A stretch of 64,000 bases of DNA from positions 106,970-170,969 of the forward strand of contig JAKRSD010000015.1 in the NCBI GenBank assembly GCA_022402535.1. Reading direction: 5' to 3'. Made by a program: the position numbers and the translations under genes. The notes under the pieces were generated by a model. The model saw only the letters and a program-made list of their open reading frames with translations. It was not told the origin of the DNA and made no database searches. How positions within the stretch are numbered: the stretch's first letter is position 1; each line of letters starts with the position of its first letter. Shown in pieces: positions 29,099 through 39,826 of the stretch. The DNA comes from Flavobacteriales bacterium (GTDB lineage: Bacteria > Bacteroidota > Bacteroidia > CAIKAF01).

Positions 29099-32000
29099 TG
29101 TCAGTGCTTCACATCTACAGAGCCTCGGCAGGTTCCGGAAAAACCTTTACGCTCACGCGCCGCTATCTGGAAAAAGCACTGGAAAATCCCGCTGAATTTT
29201 CGGCGATTGCTGCCCTTACATTTACCAATAAAGCCACGGCCGAAATGAAGGCCCGGATATTCAGCACGTTGATAAAACTGGCCTCAGGCGAACCCACCGA
29301 ACACAGCGAATACCTCCTGCAAAAAGTAGCCGAATCGCCCACAGATCTCATATTCCGTTCTGATATGTTGCTTAGACATATCCTAAAAGATTACCGCGAT
29401 TTTACGGTAACCACACTCGATAAATTTTTTCAGCGCATACTTCGTTCTTTTGCCCGTGAAATCAATGTGGATACAGGCTTTGAACCCGAATTGGATTACG
29501 AACGGGTGATGGATGAAATTGTGCTGCAACTCACGGAAGAGCTGAAACCGGGAATGCCCCTGACGGAATGGATTACCGAGTATCTGACCGATAAAATCGA
29601 AGAGGGAAAATCGCGTGATTTCCGTTCGGTGATAAAAGGCCTCGGCATGAAAATATTTGATGAAAGTTTCCGGGCTATTGCGCATGAACTGGAAGCGGTA
29701 GATGATACCTATGCCACCGTAGGGGCTTTTAAGGCTGATCTTAGAGGACGCAGAACAGAATTAGAAAATTCGCTTTCTGAAATTGGAAATCGGGCGCTCT
29801 CGCTGATGGAACAACACAATCTGCTTCCTGAAGATTTTAAAGGAGGAAGCAAAAGTCCGTTCAAAAATTTTCAGATATGGGCAGATGGTGTTTTAAAAGA
29901 ACCAACCAACACCTTTCTGAACCTGTTGGATAATGAAGAAAATTGGGTAACCAAAACATCAAATCGTAAAACAGAAATTTCCGCCGTATTTGCCTCAGGA
30001 TTGAATGAATGTGTAAGAGAAATCTGCATCTTTTTCGAAGAAAAAGCGGGTTTATATTATTCGTTGCAGGCCGCGGAACGCAACCTGTTTGTGTTTGGTA
30101 TTTTTTCGGAACTGATTAAAAAATTAGAAGCTTACCGCGAGGAAAACAATGTGTTGATGTTGGCCGATGCCGTGGATTTACTCCGGAATCTGACCGGCAT
30201 GGATGATGCCACGTTTGTCTATGAAAAAACCGGTTCCCGATATAACACCTATCTGTTGGACGAATTTCAGGATACATCCGCATTTCAGTGGGATTGCACG
30301 GCTCCGCTTATTCATAATTCACTTTCCGAAGGGCATGACAACCTCATGGTAGGCGATCCCAAACAATCTATTTACCGCTGGCGGGGCGGCGACCGCGAAC
30401 TGATCAATTCCAAGGTGCCGGCCAAATTTCCTTCGCACGAAATTCATACCCTCAATACCAACTGGCGCAGTCGTCGCGAAATTATCCGCTTCAATAACAC
30501 GGTATTTTCTCTTCTATTATCCGAAGTGGAAAAACACATCACGGCGGAGTTTCAGAGCAATCCGGAAGTGATGCATTCATTAGATTTACTTACCAAAACG
30601 TATCAGGATGTAACCCAAAAATGGTCGGGCAAAAAAGACGGTGGGTATGTACACATGCGCTTTCTGGCAAAACCCACGGGCGATGAAGAATTAGAAGAAG
30701 AACCCGACGTGGAAACCGAAGTGGTTGCCCTCGTAAAATCATTGCAGGATCGGGGTTTCAGAGCCAGAGATATTGCCATTTTGGTGCGAAAAAATGCCGA
30801 GGCAAAACAAGCTGCCGATATTTTGCATGAAGCCCGACGCGCAGAGCCCGATTCGCCTTATGTATTCGATGTAATTTCGGACGAAGCCTCGTATTTGTCT
30901 AACTCCTCGGTATTGAATTTTTTAATCGGATTGGGTAAATTTCTGGTAAATCCGGAAGATGCCGTGAACAATGCCGGGGTCATACTCGAATATAACACGC
31001 TGTTTCCTTCGCAAATCCGGTTTGAAGACCTGTTGATGGAAGGCTTTTCGGGAAACCGATTACGCATGCTTTTACCCAAGGCTTTTGCCGAACAGGAATC
31101 CGGTTTGTCGCGCATGGCACCCGGACCTTTATTTGATTCGCTTTTGAAAATTTTTGAATTAGATACCCGCGAAAGTGAATTCTCTTATATGGCGGCTTTC
31201 CGCGATTTGGTTACGGACTATTCGTACCGCTATGAAGCCGATTTGGCCGGATTTCTCAATTATTGGGAAGAAAAAGGCAGCCGTCAATCCGTGAAGGCAC
31301 CTGAAGAAGCTGATGCCATCCGCATCATGACTTTCCACAAATGCAAAGGCTTGGAGTTTGAAGCCGTGATTATTCCCTTTTTCAATGAAGCCACCGATCA
31401 TAAAGCGTTTCACGAAGTGCCCTTGTGGGTAAAATCTTCAGAAGCGCCTTTTAATCAGTTGCCCTATATTCCCGTTACCTACGGCAAAAAATTGGCAGAT
31501 ACTGCGTTTGCTGCCGAATATATTCAGGAACGAATGGAAGCGATTTCTGATGCATTAAATCTGACATATGTGGCGTTTACCCGAGCCAAATCCGAAATGC
31601 ATATTCTGGGTATAAAACCCGATGAAAGCAGCAACGTATCGCATTTTTCCAATTTATCGTATCTGTTATATCAAACGGCTGTGATGCGCCCCGAAATATC
31701 CCAAGGGGAAGATTTTACCAATATCTATTTTGAAGATGAATCGGGGATTTCGCTCAAATCAGGAGCACCTGTTCAGTTTATTCCCGAAGATAAATCGGAG
31801 GATAAATCCATTGAAAAAATTAATCTTCCGCATTATTATATTACCCATCCCGGAAACCGGCTAAAACTGAGAGTCAGCGAAAATGTGGCACATTATTCCG
31901 ATGAACGCCGAAAAGGCATTGCGATGCACGAAATCCTAAGCCGATTGAAACATGCTGAAGAATTGGAAACGCTAATACAAGGCCTCACACATGGAGGTGT

Positions 32001-32328
32001 TTTGCCCGAATCGGACAGCAGAGATTTGCTGGAAAGTATGCAGAAATTGCTTCAGGATGAAACGGTGCAGAAATTGTTTTCGCCAAAAGCGATCATCAAA
32101 ACAGAAGCTGCCCTGATTACGCCCGGCGTTTCCTTAAAAATTCCCGACAGAATGGCATTGCTCAATGAGGAAGTGATTGTGGGTGATTTTAAAACAGGTA
32201 AGGAAGATACCAAACATGTGTTGCAGATTAAAGATTACATGCAGGTTTTGCATGCCATGGGTTATAAAAATATAACAGGCGTTTTGTTATATACCGCTAC
32301 AGGAAAAACCGAAAAATATACCCTATGA
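29098..32328 (+). CDS. UvrD/RecB-type helicase-nuclease (AddA-like)
   Basis: YRASAGSGKTFTLTRRYLE Walker A; LLDEFQDTSAFQWD; VGDPKQSIYRWRGG; nuclease motif IVGDFKTGK. Confidence 0.9.
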   Translation: MSVLHIYRASAGSGKTFTLTRRYLEKALENPAEFSAIAALTFTNKATAEMKARIFSTLIKLASGEPTEHSEYLLQKVAESPTDLIFRSDMLLRHILKDYRDFTVTTLDKFFQRILRSFAREINVDTGFEPELDYERVMDEIVLQLTEELKPGMPLTEWITEYLTDKIEEGKSRDFRSVIKGLGMKIFDESFRAIAHELEAVDDTYATVGAFKADLRGRRTELENSLSEIGNRALSLMEQHNLLPEDFKGGSKSPFKNFQIWADGVLKEPTNTFLNLLDNEENWVTKTSNRKTEISAVFASGLNECVREICIFFEEKAGLYYSLQAAERNLFVFGIFSELIKKLEAYREENNVLMLADAVDLLRNLTGMDDATFVYEKTGSRYNTYLLDEFQDTSAFQWDCTAPLIHNSLSEGHDNLMVGDPKQSIYRWRGGDRELINSKVPAKFPSHEIHTLNTNWRSRREIIRFNNTVFSLLLSEVEKHITAEFQSNPEVMHSLDLLTKTYQDVTQKWSGKKDGGYVHMRFLAKPTGDEELEEEPDVETEVVALVKSLQDRGFRARDIAILVRKNAEAKQAADILHEARRAEPDSPYVFDVISDEASYLSNSSVLNFLIGLGKFLVNPEDAVNNAGVILEYNTLFPSQIRFEDLLMEGFSGNRLRMLLPKAFAEQESGLSRMAPGPLFDSLLKIFELDTRESEFSYMAAFRDLVTDYSYRYEADLAGFLNYWEEKGSRQSVKAPEEADAIRIMTFHKCKGLEFEAVIIPFFNEATDHKAFHEVPLWVKSSEAPFNQLPYIPVTYGKKLADTAFAAEYIQERMEAISDALNLTYVAFTRAKSEMHILGIKPDESSNVSHFSNLSYLLYQTAVMRPEISQGEDFTNIYFEDESGISLKSGAPVQFIPEDKSEDKSIEKINLPHYYITHPGNRLKLRVSENVAHYSDERRKGIAMHEILSRLKHAEELETLIQGLTHGGVLPESDSRDLLESMQKLLQDETVQKLFSPKAIIKTEAALITPGVSLKIPDRMALLNEEVIVGDFKTGKEDTKHVLQIKDYMQVLHAMGYKNITGVLLYTATGKTEKYTL

Positions 32329-35186
32329 AGCCCTTTTTACATTCCATTGCCGAAAACCTGATTCATCAAAATGGGTATGATTTACAGAAGATAGCCGTGT
32401 TTTTTCCTAATCGCACGGGAATTCATTTTTTTGTGAAAGCCCTTTCTGTTTGTGCAGCTGATAAGCCGCTTTGGGCACCGGTGTGTATGACGCCGGGCAT
32501 ACAGATGGAAAAAGCATCGGGTTTGGTAATTGGTAACAAAATACGTCTGGCAGCAGAATTACACCACGTATACCGCTCCGTACTTCAGCGCGAACCCGAA
32601 CCGTTTGAGCGTTTTTTCCCCTGGGCCGATTTGCTCATCAATGATTTTGATGATATTGATAAATACCTGGCCGATGCCCGCATGTTATATGCGAATCTGG
32701 CCGGACTCAAAGAAATAAACGAACAGTTTGCCTTTCTTACCGAGGAACAGATTCAGCTCATAAAGCGGTTTTGGCGTTCGTATGAAGAACCCAAAATTAC
32801 CGAACCCAAAGAACGTTTTTTGCGCATTTGGGAAAAACTGTATGAGGTGTATCATGGGTTCACGCAGGTGCTTTCAGAAAAAGGGTTTGGTTATGAAGGA
32901 TTTCTGCATCGCAAAGCGGTGGAAAATCCAAAGACCCTTTTTGCGGGCATGGAAACTGTAGAAAAGGTGTTGGTAGTTGGTTTTAACCGCTTAAATGCAT
33001 GCGAAAAATCGTTTTTTAATCAATTGCGAAAATCGTTCCCCGTTGAGTTTTATTATGATGAACATCCGGGTGCGGCAAAAGATTTAATGCATGAAGGCGG
33101 GCAATTTTTTAGAGAAACCACTTCGTTTTTTCCGTCTTTAAAGCCGGAACCCAAAGAATTTACGGCGCCCGAAATTGAAATTATTTCTGTTACAGGCAGT
33201 ACATCGGCCGTAAAAATTACAGCTCACGAAATACATAAAACCCTCACGGAATTAAATAACCGCGAGGAAGATGTTTTGGTGATGCTTCCTGATGAAAAAC
33301 AGTTGATTCCGTTGTTATATTCGTTGCCGGAATCCGTGCAGACGCTGAATATAACATCGGGTTTAGGCTTGGCCGAAACGCCCATGATTTCCTTGGTGAA
33401 GTCGTTATATGCGTTGCGAAAAACCACTCTGCAAAAAACAAAAGGTACGTATTTTCGTATTTCATACGTGTTGCAGTTACTCAGGCATCCGTACATCAAT
33501 TTTGGAAGAGAAGAACAAACCCGACAGCTTACCGATAAGCTGATCCATGAACGTAGAATACGCCCGGAAAGAGCGATGTTGGCCACCGACGATTTTTTCA
33601 GTCTGCTTTTTGAATTGCCTACTGAAATTTCTTTTCACGCCCAGTTAACCGCTTTGTTGCAGTCTATTCTTGAACATATTGATGCCGAAATCTATCCGTT
33701 CGAGCGGATAGTGGTTCAAACGGCCGTGGAATCTGCTCAAGGCGTGGCTGAAATTATTGCACAGGAAGGCTTACCTCAGGACGATAAAGCAGCCTTTATG
33801 CTCATCAATTCCGTGTTGCGTTCCGCGCGGATTCCTTTTGAAGGACGACCCGTGGAAGGTATGCAGATTATGGGTCCGCTCGAAACCCGGAATCTGGATT
33901 TTAAAACGGTAATTATTCCGGCCATGGCCGATGATCAGTTTCCCGGAACGGGAAATCCCAAATCGTATATTCCGTTTGCGCTACGCCGTGCTTTTGGAAT
34001 GCCTTTGCCTGAAGACCGAACGGCCGAGTTTTCGCATATCTTTTTCCGCCTGCTCAACCGTGCCGAAAAGGTGGTGTTGATTTGTAATACGTCCGCAGGC
34101 GCCATGTCCACGGGCGAACCCAGCCGTTTCATTCTCCGCTTGGAGTCGGATAATTTTTATAAAAATCATATTCGTCGAAAATCCGTAAGCGAAAAAGTGG
34201 CGTTTAGGCACTCGGCGCCCATAGAGATGATGAAAAGCGAACAGGTGCTCAAGACATTGCGTAATTATACGCTTTCCGGTGCCCGACCTATGTATCCTAC
34301 GGCCATCAACACGTATTTAATGTGCAGCCTCCGTTTTTATTTCCGGTATATTGCCTCTATCAAAGAAAGTGATGATTTGTCGGATGTGGCGGATTATGCC
34401 GCTTTCGGAAGCATTTTTCATAATATCATGGAATGGATTTATGAGGATTGGGTGGGAAAAGAGATTCAACCGGAAGAAGTGCTTGCCCTTGCCGATCGAT
34501 TTGATGCCTTAAGCGAAAAAGCGTTTAAAGAACATTTTGGATACGATGAAAAAGAATCCTTTGATTTTGAAGGGGAGTCGTTAATTCAACGGGAGGTAAT
34601 CCGAAAATATGTAATGCGTATGCTTGAACAGGATGCGTTTTATGCTCCGTTTACCCTTGCGGGATTGGAACATAACGGCACCATGAAACTTGATTTTGAA
34701 TCGGACGGAAAACCCTTTTCTATAACACTGGGGGCCAAAATAGACCGTGTGGATTTAAAAAAGGGCGTGGCCCGCATTATGGATTATAAAACGGGTGCCG
34801 ATGAATTGAAATATCCATCGCTGGAAAGCCTTTTTGATACCGAAATTCCACACCGGAATAAAGCCGCTTTTCAGACCTGGCTTTACGGATTGATTTACGG
34901 AGAAGAATATCCTGAATATAAACAAATACAGGCGGGAGTTTTCAGTGTGCGTCAGTTGTTTGAAGATCCGGAGTCATTCAGTCCTCTGCTTCGGGTAAAG
35001 GCAGACCCAACCAAAAGAAACAGTCCGTTTGTGAATGTGGAAAACCTGTATGATGAAAAAGACGAGTTTATACAACGGTTAAAAGACCTTTTTGCGGAAA
35101 TGTTTTCAGAAAAAGTGCCCTTTACCCAAACGGACGACGTGAATCGTTGTACTACCTGTCCTTACAATGAAATATGCCGCCGTTAA
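32325..35186 (+). CDS. AddB-like PD-(D/E)XK nuclease with Fe-S cysteines
   Basis: MCSLRFYFRYI ... RIMDYKTGADELKYPS ... CTTCPYNEIC; ATGA overlap with the upstream gene. Confidence 0.87.
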   Translation: MKPFLHSIAENLIHQNGYDLQKIAVFFPNRTGIHFFVKALSVCAADKPLWAPVCMTPGIQMEKASGLVIGNKIRLAAELHHVYRSVLQREPEPFERFFPWADLLINDFDDIDKYLADARMLYANLAGLKEINEQFAFLTEEQIQLIKRFWRSYEEPKITEPKERFLRIWEKLYEVYHGFTQVLSEKGFGYEGFLHRKAVENPKTLFAGMETVEKVLVVGFNRLNACEKSFFNQLRKSFPVEFYYDEHPGAAKDLMHEGGQFFRETTSFFPSLKPEPKEFTAPEIEIISVTGSTSAVKITAHEIHKTLTELNNREEDVLVMLPDEKQLIPLLYSLPESVQTLNITSGLGLAETPMISLVKSLYALRKTTLQKTKGTYFRISYVLQLLRHPYINFGREEQTRQLTDKLIHERRIRPERAMLATDDFFSLLFELPTEISFHAQLTALLQSILEHIDAEIYPFERIVVQTAVESAQGVAEIIAQEGLPQDDKAAFMLINSVLRSARIPFEGRPVEGMQIMGPLETRNLDFKTVIIPAMADDQFPGTGNPKSYIPFALRRAFGMPLPEDRTAEFSHIFFRLLNRAEKVVLICNTSAGAMSTGEPSRFILRLESDNFYKNHIRRKSVSEKVAFRHSAPIEMMKSEQVLKTLRNYTLSGARPMYPTAINTYLMCSLRFYFRYIASIKESDDLSDVADYAAFGSIFHNIMEWIYEDWVGKEIQPEEVLALADRFDALSEKAFKEHFGYDEKESFDFEGESLIQREVIRKYVMRMLEQDAFYAPFTLAGLEHNGTMKLDFESDGKPFSITLGAKIDRVDLKKGVARIMDYKTGADELKYPSLESLFDTEIPHRNKAAFQTWLYGLIYGEEYPEYKQIQAGVFSVRQLFEDPESFSPLLRVKADPTKRNSPFVNVENLYDEKDEFIQRLKDLFAEMFSEKVPFTQTDDVNRCTTCPYNEICRR

Positions 35187-35653
35187 GCCAGTTTTTCAAG
35201 TGTACTTTTGATAGCCGAATAATTGGGCTGATCGCCGGGTGAGGGACAAACTTCCGCGTATTGAACGATTCCGTCTTTATCGATAACAAACGCCGCTCTT
35301 TTACTTACGCCTTTCATGCCGAACGCAAATTCTTCAATTTCTATTCCGAATAAACGGATGACTTCTTTGTTGAAATCACTCAACAAATCGAAACTCAGGT
35401 TTTGTTGTTTTTTAAACTCTCCCAACGAAAAAAGAGAATCAATTGAAATACCTAAAACCGTACAATTTAATCGGGTATAGGCTTCCATATTGTCGCGCGC
35501 GTTACAAAGCTGTTCGGTACATACGCTTGTAAACGCAAGCGGAAAAAAATGAATCAGCACATTTTTTCCCTGTAAACTTTCTAATGAAATTTCTTTCTTT
35601 TCGGTGTTGAATAGGGTGAAGCCGGGGGCTTTTTGTCCTGTAGTGATATTCAT
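35183..35653 (-). CDS. Peroxiredoxin (AhpC/TSA family)
   Basis: FFPLAFTSVCTEQLC; start MNITTGQKAPGF. Confidence 0.92.
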   Translation of the reverse strand: MNITTGQKAPGFTLFNTEKKEISLESLQGKNVLIHFFPLAFTSVCTEQLCNARDNMEAYTRLNCTVLGISIDSLFSLGEFKKQQNLSFDLLSDFNKEVIRLFGIEIEEFAFGMKGVSKRAAFVIDKDGIVQYAEVCPSPGDQPNYSAIKSTLEKLA

Positions 35654-35733
35654 GGCATTTATTTTGTTTAACTTGAACCCAAAGAAATGCTTTTTGTTCA
35701 AAAGTTTCCGATTAAATGTAATTTTAACTCATT

Positions 35734-36585
35734 ATGAAAACAATTTCTCTTTCTGCTCTTGCCTTATTTGTTGTGCTTTTTGTAGCCTGCGGACCTAATC
35801 ATAATGAACCTGCACATGGTTCACCAACGCCGTTATCCGATTCCACAAATCAGGTGGATGCTCACAATGCACAAAATGCATTAGACTATTTAGGCATTTA
35901 CAAAGGAAATATTCCGGAAGTTGGCGAGGTGCAGATTTCACTTTATGAAAATAATCTGTACTCCTATAAAATTATTATAACCCAAAACAACATGCCCGAA
36001 TTTATTGAGGAAAAGGGAAAATATACCTGGAGCGAAGATGGGAATTATATAACCCTGCAGGCGCAGGATGCCGCCCCCAATACATACAAAGTGGAAGAAA
36101 ACCGGTTAATATGGCTAAACGAAAAAGGAGAAGTGATACAAGGTGAAGATGCCGATTTGTATATGCTAAAAAAACAAACCGAAATAGGTGTAGAAGAACC
36201 GGAAGCTGTACAGGAAAAGATGAAACCCGCATCTCCAAAGAAAGATATGCCTTTTTACAACACCCGGTGGGTTTTGGTTGAACTAAACGGCAAGTCGGTA
36301 AAATCTAAAAAAATGAAAGAAGCTTTTTTGGTTTTTGAAGAAAAGGAAAAAAGGGTTTCCGGAAACGGAAGCTGCAACAGTTTAAATGGGAGTATTGAAC
36401 TGAAAGAAGGAAACCGCCTTACGTTCGGAAATATTGCGGCCACTAAAATGGCATGCATAGACGATAATGTGGAAGATGCTTTTTTTGCCATGTTGGGCAA
36501 AGTTGATCAATACACCATCAACGGAAATACATTATCGCTAAACAAAGGAAAAATGTCGCCATTAGCCCGTTTTGAAGGAAAATAA
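35734..36585 (+). CDS. Lipoprotein with NlpE-like and META/HslJ-like domains
   Basis: Lipobox LFVACG; LDYLGIYKGNIPEVGEVQISLYENNLYSY; NTRWVLVELNGKSV...GNGSCNSLNGSIEL...GNIAATKMACID. Confidence 0.8.
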   Translation: MKTISLSALALFVVLFVACGPNHNEPAHGSPTPLSDSTNQVDAHNAQNALDYLGIYKGNIPEVGEVQISLYENNLYSYKIIITQNNMPEFIEEKGKYTWSEDGNYITLQAQDAAPNTYKVEENRLIWLNEKGEVIQGEDADLYMLKKQTEIGVEEPEAVQEKMKPASPKKDMPFYNTRWVLVELNGKSVKSKKMKEAFLVFEEKEKRVSGNGSCNSLNGSIELKEGNRLTFGNIAATKMACIDDNVEDAFFAMLGKVDQYTINGNTLSLNKGKMSPLARFEGK

Positions 36586-37344
36586 ATGAAACGAATATTC
36601 AATATATTATTGGTTTTATTTTTTTCGATCGTTGGAATAGAGCTCTTTTCAGAAGCAATGCATTGGAAAAATTTGATGTTTTATTCCAAACCGTTTATTC
36701 TTCCTTTGCTGGCGTTGCTTTTTTGGATTAAGTCTTTTCAGATACCGATTAATATACGGTGGTTAATTATGGGGTCGTTTGTGTTTGCTTGGATTGGAGA
36801 TGTTTCGTTGCTGCTTACTCCACAAGATATACATGATACTGAAATAGCAGGAGTACCCAAAAGCAAATATTATTTTTTGTTGGGTTTGTCCGCTTTTTTA
36901 ATCAGACATCTTTTTATTTTTCCTGTATTCTCAAAACCTGTATCAGGTTCATCGGAAACACTTTTCAAAACTAAGAAAATCTACTTTTTGCCTTTGTTGT
37001 TATATTTTATTTTGATGAATGTAATTATTGCTCCGGCAGTATATCAAAATCCCGATAAAAGTATAGCCACTATACCTGTAATAGTTTATTCTGCGATTCT
37101 GGTATCCATGGTTGCTTTTGCTCTGAATAGATACAATGCGGTTTCGGCGAAAAGCTTCAGCATGGTGTTCTTTGGAGCGCTGTTGTTTTTATTTTCCGAT
37201 TCGTTAATCGGAATTAATTTTCTGGCATTAAAAACACCTATGCCCTATGCCGGATTCGTAATTTTTTTCACGTATATCGTATCGGAAGTTCTTATTATCT
37301 TCGGATTATTGGAAGAGTATAAGCCTGTTTCAACTTCAAGATGA
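36586..37344 (+). CDS. Lysoplasmalogenase (YhhN/TMEM86 family)
   Basis: Multi-TM; GSFVFAWIGDVSLLL, GALLFLFSDSLIGINF. Confidence 0.8.
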   Translation: MKRIFNILLVLFFSIVGIELFSEAMHWKNLMFYSKPFILPLLALLFWIKSFQIPINIRWLIMGSFVFAWIGDVSLLLTPQDIHDTEIAGVPKSKYYFLLGLSAFLIRHLFIFPVFSKPVSGSSETLFKTKKIYFLPLLLYFILMNVIIAPAVYQNPDKSIATIPVIVYSAILVSMVAFALNRYNAVSAKSFSMVFFGALLFLFSDSLIGINFLALKTPMPYAGFVIFFTYIVSEVLIIFGLLEEYKPVSTSR

Positions 37345-37896
37345 TTTTTTCGTTTTCAATCTGAAATGATAGGCCAATCCGGCAGAAAATCGCAATTCAT
37401 GTAAGGGTTGTGAGGTTTGTTCTCTCCCATTAAAATTTCCGGCAACACCCTGCACTTTTAAAAATAAATGGAACAATGGTCCTGTGTAAATATTTACGCC
37501 TGCTGAGGCCGACATTACCGGGATAACCGATAACGCATTGTTTCTTTCGCCTACCAGCGACGCCCCCGGATGAAATCCGATAAAGGGATCTATCCGCCCG
37601 GTTTTTACAGGATGTACAGCTATACCGGCAAAAACAGAATGATTGTGTTTAAGTACGTCTGACCGGATCGGGATATGGTACCAAACCTGTCCGCCCAGGG
37701 TAACCCGGTCGTGCAGAAACCAGTCGGTATCGCCTTGTACATAAGCAGTAAATATACCGGGAGCAAAACGATATCCTCCGGCCAGGTTACCTTGAAACAA
37801 TACCATCCCTTTTCTGCCCGTCTCCGCGTTTTGTCCCAGCAATCCGGTAAAAGAGAAAATTAAAAATACAGCCATCATTATCCTTTTGGTTTCCAT
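37336..37896 (-). CDS. Hypothetical outer-membrane beta-barrel-like protein
   Basis: Signal peptide, alternating pattern. Confidence 0.5.
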   Translation of the reverse strand: METKRIMMAVFLIFSFTGLLGQNAETGRKGMVLFQGNLAGGYRFAPGIFTAYVQGDTDWFLHDRVTLGGQVWYHIPIRSDVLKHNHSVFAGIAVHPVKTGRIDPFIGFHPGASLVGERNNALSVIPVMSASAGVNIYTGPLFHLFLKVQGVAGNFNGREQTSQPLHELRFSAGLAYHFRLKTKKSS

Positions 37897-38528
37897 AAAC
37901 GGGCAATTTTATAATTAGCACTTATACTGATCAGCAGGTGGCCTTCCCATCCCGCATTTTTATGTTTTTCTATTTCCACATCTTCTCCGTGTATGTGGGC
38001 ATGCAATTCGGGTCCCAGATGAAGCATGTATTGGCATTTGAGTGAGATGTCAAAACGGGGTGTTATATTAAAGTGGGTTCCCAATCCGGCCTGTACTGCC
38101 GAACTTCCGCGTTGTTGTCGTTCTTGTGGGCGATTCACGGGTGTAATGCGGGTATGATCAAAACAATGCCCGGCCACAATGAAGGGAGTTACCGGACGGG
38201 TAAAGTTTTTGGTTTTTATCAGATAATACATCACCGACCAGCCAATGTGATAATCTCTCCGGTAGGCTTTTTTCTGAATGTCAGTATGCAGATAATCAAA
38301 ATACCATTCCGTATTTATGCGGTCTGTCAGCTGAAGTCTGAAATGCCCCCCGCTCCCGATGCCGGTTTCATCAAATTTTCCGTGGCTGAATGTGCTTACC
38401 GTGGAGCGTACACCCAAACTTAAATTCCCCCCGGAATCAAACAGACTCCGGAACGGTTTTTTTTGTGCAAAAACTCCACAGGGAATAAATAAAAAGAGCA
38501 TTAAACAGGCTGCTTTTAACGTTTTCAT
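37878..38528 (-). CDS. Hypothetical outer-membrane protein
   Basis: Signal peptide MKTLKAACLMLFLFIPCGVFAQ; beta-barrel-like. Confidence 0.5.
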   Translation of the reverse strand: MKTLKAACLMLFLFIPCGVFAQKKPFRSLFDSGGNLSLGVRSTVSTFSHGKFDETGIGSGGHFRLQLTDRINTEWYFDYLHTDIQKKAYRRDYHIGWSVMYYLIKTKNFTRPVTPFIVAGHCFDHTRITPVNRPQERQQRGSSAVQAGLGTHFNITPRFDISLKCQYMLHLGPELHAHIHGEDVEIEKHKNAGWEGHLLISISANYKIARLWKPKG

Positions 38529-38626
38529 GGTGTAAAAAATAAGCGGAAACCTGTTTCATATTATTCGGAGTTGTTTTCTATTAACCCATTTGGGTCTCCG
38601 AATATTGTATAAAAAGTAGTATCTAT

Positions 38627-39070
38627 TTACAAATACCTCACCTTGAGGGTGCTTATGGTGGTTTTGCCTTCGGTGACGGTAACGGCAAATGATTTGAATT
38701 TGGGTTTCATAAAACCCGTGTGATAATAATCTGAAAAACCAAACCCTTCTTCGGGCATTCCATACCAGGTATATTCCATTTTTCCGTCGGCATTTTCATC
38801 ATCCAGCATGGTTATCCCATAAACTCCGGGAGGCAAATCCAGATTAACTTTTAAAGTACCGTTGGTTACATTGTTTCCTTTAGGAAAAGTTTTATTCAGA
38901 AATGGGGTTTCTTTGTCAAACGTAGCCTGGTCTTTATAAATTCCCAATACCACATTTCCTTTTGATGATTTAAGATTGGTTATGCTGAGTGATACACTCT
39001 GTGCATTAATATGAAATGCAGAAATCGAATAAGCGATGATGACTAATATGGAGTGGATTAATAGTTTCAT
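38627..39070 (-). CDS. DUF2141-family secreted protein
   Basis: LPPGVYGITMLDDENADGKMEYTWYGMPEEGFGFS. Confidence 0.85.
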   Translation of the reverse strand: MKLLIHSILVIIAYSISAFHINAQSVSLSITNLKSSKGNVVLGIYKDQATFDKETPFLNKTFPKGNNVTNGTLKVNLDLPPGVYGITMLDDENADGKMEYTWYGMPEEGFGFSDYYHTGFMKPKFKSFAVTVTEGKTTISTLKVRYL

Positions 39071-39121
39071 AAAGTGTATAACATCAGGTTAGGGGAAATG
39101 TTTTTTGAATAATAAAAATAA

Positions 39122-39149
39122 AAAAAAGTCCATAAAAATGGACTTTTTG
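39122..39149 (-). terminator. Terminator downstream of tRNA-Leu
   Basis: aaaaagtccataaaaatggacttttt. Confidence 0.75.
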
Positions 39150-39231
39150 TGACCTGGGGGGGACTTGAACCCCCACGAGTTGCCTCATACGCCCCTCAAA
39201 CGTACGTGTCTACCAATTCCACCACCAGGCC
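39150..39231 (-). tRNA. tRNA-Leu (anticodon GAG)
   Basis: GGCCTGG/CCAGGTC acceptor; GGTAGACAC D-arm; anticodon stem TACGT/GCGTA with loop TTGAGGG; long variable arm; GGGGGTTCAAGTCCCCC T-arm; CCA not encoded. Confidence 0.95.
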
Positions 39232-39243
39232 GGCGGTTTTACG

Positions 39244-39822
39244 TCAGGCTTTCGCCTCTTCAACGCGGGCGCAAATATCAGAAAAAATCTGTTCTATTTC
39301 GCCTATGCCGTTTACAATTTTTACTTTTCCGCTCGCGGCATAAAAATCTTTCAACGGAAAGGTTTCATTTTTATATACCTCAATACGGTTGCGAATTACT
39401 GATTCATCGGCATCATCGCTCCGGCCCGAAACTTCGGCACGCATTTTCAGCCGTTTTACTAATTCTTCTTCTTCCACTTCCAGTGAAATAACCGAAGAAA
39501 TAGAAGTGCCTTTTTCACTTAGGAATGCATTTAATGCTTCGGCTTGTGGAATGGTACGCGGAAATCCGTCAAAAATAAAGCCCTTGGCTCCGCTGTTTTT
39601 TTCTACTTCGCCTCTGAGCATACCAATCGTTACTTCATCGGGTACCAGTTGGCCCTTATCTATATAACTTTTGGCCAGAACACCCAGTTCGGTTCCGCCT
39701 TTTATATTGGCTCTGAAAATATCTCCTGTTGATAAATGAACCAGTCCGAAATGTTCGGCCACTTTTACGGATTGAGTTCCTTTTCCTGCGCCCGGAGGGC
39801 CAAATAATATCAGGTTTAACAT
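39244..39822 (-). CDS. adk: Adenylate kinase
   Basis: MLNLILFGPPGAGKGTQ; FDGFPRTIPQAEAL. Confidence 0.97.
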   Translation of the reverse strand: MLNLILFGPPGAGKGTQSVKVAEHFGLVHLSTGDIFRANIKGGTELGVLAKSYIDKGQLVPDEVTIGMLRGEVEKNSGAKGFIFDGFPRTIPQAEALNAFLSEKGTSISSVISLEVEEEELVKRLKMRAEVSGRSDDADESVIRNRIEVYKNETFPLKDFYAASGKVKIVNGIGEIEQIFSDICARVEEAKA

Positions 39823-39826
39823 AATG

